DNA from: CAWAPD01 sp963783865
GTDB lineage: Bacteria > Actinomycetota > Thermoleophilia > UBA2241
DNA length: 64,000 nt
Direction of reading: 5' to 3'
Assembly: GCA_963783865.1 (NCBI GenBank)
Contig: CAWAPD010000003.1
Coordinates: 372,001-436,000 of the forward strand
The first letter of the stretch is position 1, and the number at the start of each line of letters is the position of its first letter. Below, piece after piece: positions 56,794-64,000 of the stretch. A program made the position numbers and the translations under genes. The notes under the pieces were generated by a model. That model saw only the letters and a list, made by a program, of their open reading frames with translations, ran no database searches and had not been told where the DNA came from.

Positions 56794-58539
56794 ATGGTCC
56801 GCAAGCTTCTGTTCACCTTCGTGTTGCTGGGCGCGTTCCTCGCGTTCGCGACGCCCGCCCTGGCCGCAGGCTTCTGGTGGCAGGACACCTGGGGAGGTGG
56901 CGGGTCGGGCGCCGGCCAGCTCACCTACGCCATGGGCACCGCCTTCTACCACGGGACGGTCTACGTGGCCGACTACTCCAACCGCATCCTGATGTACACA
57001 CCCGACGGCGCCTACCTCGGGTCGTTCGGCAGCGCCCAGCTCAACGCGCCGCGCCACATCGCCATCGACCGGAGCCGCGGTCGGGTCTACGTCTGCGACG
57101 AGGGGAACAACCGTGTCGACGTGTTCAACTCGGCTGGAGCGTATCTGACCTCCTTTGGTGGCTTCGGGCCCGCGAACGGGCAGTTCGAGGGGCCCTTGGC
57201 GGTCGCCGTCGACTCCGCCGGCTCCATCTACGTGGGTGATTCCGGTACCTACCGCGTCCAGAAGTTCGACGCCTCGTACGGGTACGTCTCGACGCTGGAC
57301 CCGACCGCGAGCGGGTCGGCGTTCGTGGAGATCTCGGGACTCGCCGTCGATGCGAACGACAACCTGTACGTTGCCGATCTGGAACACGGCAGAATCGTCA
57401 AGTTCGACTCGTCCGGCAACTACGTTCTGCAGTGGAGCGCCGGCGCGCCGTTCGGCATCGCGGCCGATCGCAAGGGCCGTGTGCTGGTCACCGACCACTG
57501 GAACGGCCGCCTGACCCTGTACGACCAGACCGGGGCGACGATCGACTACACGACCGGGTCGTCGACCGATCCGTTCAACTACCCCGACGGGGTGTGCGTC
57601 GACGGCGCCGGCAACATCTACGTCGCCGACTGGTATGGTCCGCATCTCGAGAAGTTCGCCTACGACGACACGCCGCCGGTCGTGACGACCGACGCCGACG
57701 GCGAGTGGCACAGCCAGCCGTTCAGCGTGGACTTCTCGGCGACCGACGACATGTCGGGCGTGTGGGCTCCGAGCTTCCAGTGGAGCACCGATGGAGGCTC
57801 GAATTGGACGGTTGGTTCGTCCTACTACCAGGACGCCCCGTCCGACCACTCGATGGACGGCATCCACAAGGTGTCGGTCGCCGTGGAGGACTTCGAGGAC
57901 AACTGGAACTACCCGTACCCCACCTTCCGCACGAAGGTCGACACCAAGGCGCCGATCACGCGGCTCCTGGACGAGATGTCGTACTGGAACAGCGGTCCGG
58001 TGACGCTCGAGTTCACCGCCAGCGACGTCGGCTCAGGCGTCGGCGGGACCATGTACTCCACCGACGCCGGCACGACCTGGCTCCCGGTTTCAGGCGACGG
58101 TCAGGTGACGTTCTCGGACGAGACACCCGCCGAGGGCCTGATGGTCCTCTACTACTCCTACGACAACTGCACCGATGTGCCCAACGTCGAGGACGCCAAG
58201 GCGACCGCCGTGTACATCGACATGACCGACCCGGTGGTGCAGGCGCTCAACAACGTCACCGTCGTCAAGGGCAAGACGGCGAGCTTCAAGTACACGGTCA
58301 CGGACAACCTCTCCGACTACAGCGACATGTCGCTGGTCATCCAGAAGGGGACGAAGGTCGTGAAGTACGTCTACCTGGGCAGCAGGCCTTCGCCGGCGAC
58401 CGCGACCCCGACGACCGTGGTCAAGAAGTACAAGGTCACGCTCGCATCCGGCAAGTACACCTGGCACGTGGTGGGCTACGACTACGCCGGCAACAGGGCC
58501 CAGTCGGCCGCGAAGAAGCTGACGGTCAAGAAGCCGTGA
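56794..58539 (+). CDS. Secreted NHL-repeat (beta-propeller) protein
   Basis: 581 residues; ATG 56794 chosen for GAGGAGGG just upstream and a clean signal peptide (KLLFTFVLLGAFLAFATPALAA). Residues about 30-290 hold NHL blades with repeating (G/D)xIYVxD and KFxxxG patterns (VYVADYSNRI, VYVCDEGNNRV, IYVGDSGTYRVQKF, LYVADLEHGRIVKF, IYVADWYGPHLEKF), a six-bladed propeller. Residues about 300-580 are beta-sandwich repeats with TTDADGEWHSQPFSVDFSATD and SGVGGTMYSTDAGTTW, typical of actinobacterial surface proteins. Probably extracellular, binding protein or carbohydrate; no enzymatic motif seen. Confidence 0.85.
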   Translation: MVRKLLFTFVLLGAFLAFATPALAAGFWWQDTWGGGGSGAGQLTYAMGTAFYHGTVYVADYSNRILMYTPDGAYLGSFGSAQLNAPRHIAIDRSRGRVYVCDEGNNRVDVFNSAGAYLTSFGGFGPANGQFEGPLAVAVDSAGSIYVGDSGTYRVQKFDASYGYVSTLDPTASGSAFVEISGLAVDANDNLYVADLEHGRIVKFDSSGNYVLQWSAGAPFGIAADRKGRVLVTDHWNGRLTLYDQTGATIDYTTGSSTDPFNYPDGVCVDGAGNIYVADWYGPHLEKFAYDDTPPVVTTDADGEWHSQPFSVDFSATDDMSGVWAPSFQWSTDGGSNWTVGSSYYQDAPSDHSMDGIHKVSVAVEDFEDNWNYPYPTFRTKVDTKAPITRLLDEMSYWNSGPVTLEFTASDVGSGVGGTMYSTDAGTTWLPVSGDGQVTFSDETPAEGLMVLYYSYDNCTDVPNVEDAKATAVYIDMTDPVVQALNNVTVVKGKTASFKYTVTDNLSDYSDMSLVIQKGTKVVKYVYLGSRPSPATATPTTVVKKYKVTLASGKYTWHVVGYDYAGNRAQSAAKKLTVKKP

Positions 58540-58564
58540 GCTTGGACTGAGGCCCGCGAACGAC

Positions 58565-58600
58565 GGGGCGGGGAGGCGGCGCGAGCCGCCTCCCCGCCCC
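58565..58600 (+). terminator. Intrinsic terminator after the NHL gene
   Basis: 16-bp arms (58565-58580 and 58585-58600), GCGA loop, followed by TGTTTTG. One of the few hairpins in the window with a T-tract. Between converging genes. Confidence 0.8.
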
Positions 58601-58624
58601 TGTTTTGTACGCGGTCCGCCCGCG

Positions 58625-59476
58625 CTACTTCGCTACGTAGCTGACGGCCAGGGTGCCGTCGGCGGTGCGCAACTCCAGGGTCGAGCCGGTGACGCTCCAG
58701 GTCGTGGCGCTCGCGAGCGCCGACAGGTAGAGCCGCTCCTGCTGCATGAGCTTCTCCGGACCGGTCGTCTTCGTCGTGACCAGCTCCCCGGTCGAGATCG
58801 TCCCCTTACCGATCGTGCAGGGCCCGTGGTAGGTGTTGACCCCCGACGAGCCCGAGACGGTGCCGCTGGCCGTGGTCGCCCCCGGGCTGCCCGCGGTGGC
58901 GGGCTGCGCGAACTCGGCCGTGATGGTGCTGCCCGTCTCGACGCTGACCACCGCCTGCTTGCCGTTGTTGTAGCCGGTCGCCTCCCAGACACGTCCGGCC
59001 ATCGAGACGGTCGGCGCCGCCGTGAAGGTCAGGAGCGTCGTTCCCTTGGCGTCGGCCAGCGTGAGCTGGTCGCCGCTCACCCTGTAGCTCTTCGCGGCGT
59101 CGAGGGCGGCGAAGTAGGCGGTCTCGACCTTCATCGCCTTCGCCGGCCCCGCCATCATGGTGCTCGCGATGGGCCCTATGGCGATGCCGCCGTCGCCGGT
59201 CACCTTGTAGGGGCCGGAGTAGCTGTTGACCGGGCCGTGGCCGCCGACGGTGCCGCCGGCGAAGACGGCGACGGCCGAGACACCCTCCGGCACGGGGACC
59301 GACGTCGTGCCGTCCCAGTAGGCCGCCAGCGTCCAGGTTTGGCCCTCGAGAGAGGCGGCGGGGGAGGCGGCTCCGCCGCCCGACCCGCCGCCGCAGCCGG
59401 CCATCGGGACCAAGGCGACCGCGCCGATGACAGCGTACAGAGCGAGCGTGACTGCGCGTCTGGGCATGAGCTTCAT
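58625..59476 (-). CDS. Lipoprotein with two META (HslJ-like) domains
   Basis: 283 residues. Signal peptide with lipobox LVPMAGC (Cys28), then a Gly/Ser spacer. Two META-domain copies, about 42-155 and 160-283: each opens with a W (GQTWTLAAYWDG; GRVWEATGYNNGKQ), has a G-x-N-S/T-Y core (GHGPVNSYSGPYKV; GSSGVNTYHGPCTI) and an MxxExxYFAAL-type helix. META proteins such as HslJ are outer-surface or stress-linked; function here unknown. It is followed 30 bp upstream by the start of another leftward gene, with which it may be co-transcribed. Confidence 0.85.
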   Translation of the reverse strand: MKLMPRRAVTLALYAVIGAVALVPMAGCGGGSGGGAASPAASLEGQTWTLAAYWDGTTSVPVPEGVSAVAVFAGGTVGGHGPVNSYSGPYKVTGDGGIAIGPIASTMMAGPAKAMKVETAYFAALDAAKSYRVSGDQLTLADAKGTTLLTFTAAPTVSMAGRVWEATGYNNGKQAVVSVETGSTITAEFAQPATAGSPGATTASGTVSGSSGVNTYHGPCTIGKGTISTGELVTTKTTGPEKLMQQERLYLSALASATTWSVTGSTLELRTADGTLAVSYVAK

Positions 59477-59506
59477 CCTTCCCCGGCGGTGCGCCCGCCG
59501 CGTCGA

Positions 59507-61534
59507 CTACGCCTGGGCGGTCTTGGTCCCGCCCGCCTGGAGGCGGCGGCGCCAGCCCATCAGCACGCCGTGGAACTCCTCGGCGCCGACGATCGGCTCG
59601 GCCGGCAGCTCGAGGCGCACGGGATGCAGCACGAAGCCGCGCGTCTGCGGTCCGCCCATCCCCCCGTGGAACGAGATCAGCTCCTCGAACGCGCAGCCCT
59701 CCTCGAGCTGCGGGTCGTAGAAGCTGTTCACGAGGATGTCGGGCGCGTGGGCGAAGCCGTCGGTGCGCTTCAGGTGGTGGGGCGCGGTGGCGCCGAACAC
59801 GGCCAGCGGGTCGTCGCCCTCGACACGGCCTTCGTCGAGGTAGTGGGCGCCGTCGGCGCCCAGCGCCACCGCGCCGTGATCCCGGGAGCGTACGAGCAGC
59901 CAGCCGACGTGGGGGTGCTCGCGCAGCGCCGGCAGCAGGCGCGGGTGCCGCGCTTCGATCTCCTCGAGCGTCATCCGGCGCTGCTCGTCCATGAGGTAGA
60001 CGAGGCCCAGGTTGCCCGAGCCGAGCACGACCACGTCCTTGCCCTCGATGCTGTTCTTGGCCTTCTTCTCGTCCTTCTGCCCGCCCTCGGCGGCGCTGCC
60101 GGTGGCCTCGTGGTAGGCCTTGTTCACGGTCGAGTCGTTCTCGTCGCCGCCCTCGAGCTTGGCCACGGCCTCGGTCTCGACCGAGCGCGTCACCAGGTCG
60201 GAGAGGCTGTAGCCGTTGCGCTGCAGGAACGTCGCCCCCTGCGTCTGGCCGTGGTCCGAGAGCACGACGATCTCGTACGGCCGCGGCGCGTAGGCACGGG
60301 CGTGCTCGATGCGCTTGAACTGCTGGTCGAGCTTGCGCAGCGCCTCGAGCGCGTCGGAGCGCTCCAGGCCAGAGTGGTGGGCGACCTCGTCGTAGCCCGC
60401 GAAGCAGGCGTAGACGGCAGGTCGCCCGGCCATCATGTCGGTCAGCACGGCGTTGGCGGCCAGGTCGCGCACGAACACCGACATCGCGGCGCGCATGAAC
60501 GGGTAGGAGCCGCCGCGGTGGCCGCGCGGTCGCACGTCGCGCCGCTTCTGGCGCAGGGCGGCGCTCCATTCGAGGACGACCTCGAAAAGGTAGAGGACGA
60601 GCACCCGCGTCACGTTGTAGCCGTTGGCGTAGAAGGTGCGATAGCCGGGATTGGCCTTCTTCTCCGCTTCCATGCGGCTCACGGTGAGGATCACGTGGTC
60701 GGCCTCGCCCGACAGCAGGTTGGCGCGGCTGGCGCCGTCGTCGCGCAGCAGGCCGTCGCCCGTCGTGTGGCGGCGCTCGAGCTCGGCGCAGTCGGGCGGC
60801 GCCGAGCAGGTCATGAGCCGCCCGGACTCCTTCTCGACCCAGCGGAACGCCGGGATGTCGTCGTTCGAGCCCATGAGGATGCCGGCCTGCGAGGCGCCGG
60901 TCTGCGACGAGAGGTCGGTCTCCCAGCCCGAGAGCCGGTGCGTGCCCTCGGCGACCCAGCGCGCCATCGTCGGCGCGCTGCCGTCGCGCATGGCCCGCTG
61001 CAGGACCGGAAGCGACATGCCGTCGATCTCGAGGAACACGACGCCCGGCACGTCGGTCACGATGCGGCCGCCGGTGTGGCGGGCGATGCGCTGGATCACC
61101 CTGAGCGTGTAGGTGTCGTCGTCGTTGGTGCCGGCGACCACCTGCAGCGCCACCGTGATCGCCGCGGCCACGAGCACCGTGAGCAGCGCGGCGAGGTAGC
61201 TGTCGACGGTCATGGCGTCGGTGACGCGGGCGGCGGCGAGCAGCATCCAGGCGTCGAGGAGCAGGACGAGGATGAAGCCCAGGCCGACGCTGTACGGCAG
61301 GCGCAGGCCGGCGACGATGGGCGGCAGCACGGCGTTCAGGACGGCGATGACCGCCGCCACGATCAGGGTCGCCCCCGGATGGTCGACGTGGACGCCGGGC
61401 ATCACGTAGGCCGCGATGTACAGCGCGATGGCTGAGAGGATCCACGAGACCAGCAGGTGGACGAGACGCACCTTGGGCGCCGCCGGCTTCCAGGTCGGCC
61501 TGATGTCGTAGGCCATGTCGCTGCCGTCGCTCAT
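59507..61534 (-). CDS. Holin-like membrane domain fused to alkaline-phosphatase-superfamily domain
   Basis: 675 residues; ATG 61534 with GGAGG upstream. Residues about 22-155 form four transmembrane helices of the phage-holin IV (DUF360-like) family (RLVHLLVSWILSAIALYIAAY; VIAVLNAVLPPIVAGLRLPY). Residues about 190-670 are a type I phosphodiesterase/alkaline phosphatase domain: FLEIDGMSLPVLQ near 195 (metal Asp and nucleophile position), HRLSGWETDLSSQTGASQAGILMG, GYDEVAHHSGLER and VLSDHGQTQGATF with the metal-binding Asp/His pairs. It probably cleaves phosphodiesters or moves glycerophosphate outside the membrane. The physiological substrate is unknown. Confidence 0.85.
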   Translation of the reverse strand: MSDGSDMAYDIRPTWKPAAPKVRLVHLLVSWILSAIALYIAAYVMPGVHVDHPGATLIVAAVIAVLNAVLPPIVAGLRLPYSVGLGFILVLLLDAWMLLAAARVTDAMTVDSYLAALLTVLVAAAITVALQVVAGTNDDDTYTLRVIQRIARHTGGRIVTDVPGVVFLEIDGMSLPVLQRAMRDGSAPTMARWVAEGTHRLSGWETDLSSQTGASQAGILMGSNDDIPAFRWVEKESGRLMTCSAPPDCAELERRHTTGDGLLRDDGASRANLLSGEADHVILTVSRMEAEKKANPGYRTFYANGYNVTRVLVLYLFEVVLEWSAALRQKRRDVRPRGHRGGSYPFMRAAMSVFVRDLAANAVLTDMMAGRPAVYACFAGYDEVAHHSGLERSDALEALRKLDQQFKRIEHARAYAPRPYEIVVLSDHGQTQGATFLQRNGYSLSDLVTRSVETEAVAKLEGGDENDSTVNKAYHEATGSAAEGGQKDEKKAKNSIEGKDVVVLGSGNLGLVYLMDEQRRMTLEEIEARHPRLLPALREHPHVGWLLVRSRDHGAVALGADGAHYLDEGRVEGDDPLAVFGATAPHHLKRTDGFAHAPDILVNSFYDPQLEEGCAFEELISFHGGMGGPQTRGFVLHPVRLELPAEPIVGAEEFHGVLMGWRRRLQAGGTKTAQA

Positions 61535-61564
61535 GGATCCGGGCCTCCTCGCGCGGGGACTGCC

Positions 61565-61594
61565 GGGCGGCGGCCGCGGGAGCGGCCGCCGCCC
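61565..61594 (-). terminator. GC hairpin (distal) after acs
   Basis: 13-bp arms (61565-61577 and 61582-61594), GGGA loop, 31 bases upstream of the next leftward gene. Confidence 0.5.
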
Positions 61595-61620
61595 ATCGTG
61601 CACAGGGTACAGGAAGCGGA

Positions 61621-61656
61621 ACGGGCGGGGCGAGCCTCGCGGCTCGCCCCGCCCGT
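61621..61656 (-). terminator. GC hairpin (proximal) after acs
   Basis: 16-bp arms (61621-61636 and 61641-61656), TCGC loop, 29 bases past the acs stop. Confidence 0.65.
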
Positions 61657-61685
61657 CCACTCAGGCGGACCAGTGAGCGTGGAAC

Positions 61686-63641
<1,956 letters not shown>

Positions 63642-63799
63642 GCTTCCACCTCCACATGGAGCTTTGCTGTCGTTGTGCCGCGGTACCCGGTCCCGTGCAG
63701 CCTCACGGGACGCCGGGTCTCGTAGCTGGTTCCGGCCGCCAAGCCGGGATGTGTCGATCGCGGGAGGCCGCAGGGGATGTGGCCTCTGGCCAAGATGGC
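63642..63799 (-). promoter_or_regulatory. acs 5' leader with stem-loop
   Basis: About 160 bases from the predicted transcription start to the GTG. Inside, CCCGGTCCCGTG (63686-63697) pairs with CACGGGACgCCGGG (63704-63717) around a 6-base loop, with one bulge. It may be a control structure; no known riboswitch is recognised. Confidence 0.35.
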
Positions 63800-63828
63800 A
63801 CTCTATCGACGCCACCTGGCGGGCGCAA
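63800..63828 (-). promoter_or_regulatory. Promoter of acs
   Basis: Minus strand TTGCGC (63823-63828) and TAGAGT (63800-63805) with a 17-bp spacer; TAGAGT is the same -10 as before the ALDH and PAS genes. Confidence 0.5.
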
Positions 63829-63901
63829 CCGTACGGAACGACGAAAGGCACGAAACCGCGGTTCCGCTCGGGCCAGTTGGGACGGCGGCGGAGGAAGGGA
63901 G

Positions 63902-63976
63902 TGGTGGGCAATGTTGGATTTGAACCAACGACCTCCTGCGTGTGAAGCAGGCGCTCTCCCCCTGAGCTAATTGCCC
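63902..63976 (-). tRNA. tRNA-Val (anticodon CAC), CCA encoded
   Basis: Minus strand: acceptor GGGCAAT, D-arm TTAGCTCAGGGGGAGAGC, anticodon arm CCTGC-TTCACAC-GCAGG with anticodon CAC (codon GUG), T-arm GTTGG-TTCAAAT-CCAAC, acceptor ATTGCCC, discriminator A and encoded CCA (63902-63904). All stems pair fully. About 10 bases upstream TACTCT could be the -10. Confidence 0.95.
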
Positions 63977-64000
63977 GTGGCGAAAGAGAGTACCACGCCG

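Overview
The window is 64 kb of very GC-rich DNA (about 70% by eye) from one bacterial chromosome, with no phage, insertion sequence or CRISPR. Short intergenic gaps, ATGA start/stop overlaps, GTG starts, apparently leaderless promoters and Ala/Arg-rich proteins suggest a deep-branching Actinomycetota (Thermoleophilia/Coriobacteriia/Geothermincolia-like). Two features do not suit a classical aerobic actinomycete: a MetVF-HdrABC-MvhD operon and a large SRP RNA with an Alu domain. The taxon is inference only.

Layout. 1-10.8 kb: a secreted S55-type protein (cut by the window edge), a methyltransferase, a Cys-containing winged-helix regulator with its own dyad, an amine/GABA-type catabolic operon (FAD amine oxidase, SDR, succinate-semialdehyde-type ALDH), a PAS protein, an MBL-fold protein, and an SPFH/RHH pair behind a dyad operator. 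11-19 kb: a six-gene methylene-THF reductase / heterodisulfide-reductase-like operon whose HdrA is a 1480-residue HdrA-GltD-HdrA fusion. 19-27 kb: an SDR, two class III aminotransferases, a membrane-anchored peptide-binding protein and a frameshifted amidohydrolase. 27-37 kb: a LapA-like protein, endonuclease III, a Cys-rich miniprotein, and a polyphosphate cluster (ppk2, two Ppx/GppA, CYTH-HTH-CHAD, sixA, ppk1) in which both kinases carry single-base frameshifts.

37-51 kb: one leftward block of dnaX, ybaB, recR and then a six-gene 2-oxoacid oxidoreductase. This enzyme has ordinary gamma, delta and alpha subunits, but its beta subunit is the C-terminus of a 1065-residue protein that also carries a NuoG-type [2Fe-2S] domain, a GltD-type FAD/NAD(P)H domain and several [4Fe-4S] domains. 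HydC/NuoE-like and HydB/NuoF-like subunits lie next to it. It resembles an electron-bifurcating hydrogenase or formate dehydrogenase in which the catalytic module has been replaced by a 2-oxoacid oxidoreductase. This is the most interesting system here. Upstream are an RNB exoribonuclease, a LOG-family protein and the large SRP RNA.

51-64 kb: a multi-pass M28 peptidase, a fused ADP-forming acyl-CoA synthetase/GNAT, a secreted NHL protein, a META-domain lipoprotein, a holin-like/alkaline-phosphatase-superfamily membrane protein, AMP-forming acetyl-CoA synthetase and tRNA-Val(CAC).

Together the genes suggest a metabolism in which amines and amino acids are deaminated to 2-oxoacids and semialdehydes. 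The 2-oxoacids are oxidised to acyl-CoAs with electrons passed to NAD and ferredoxin, C1 units are handled through tetrahydrofolate, and acetate/acetyl-CoA and polyphosphate buffer energy. Very strong G-rich hairpins end most transcription units; a few sit inside coding sequence or in divergent promoter regions.
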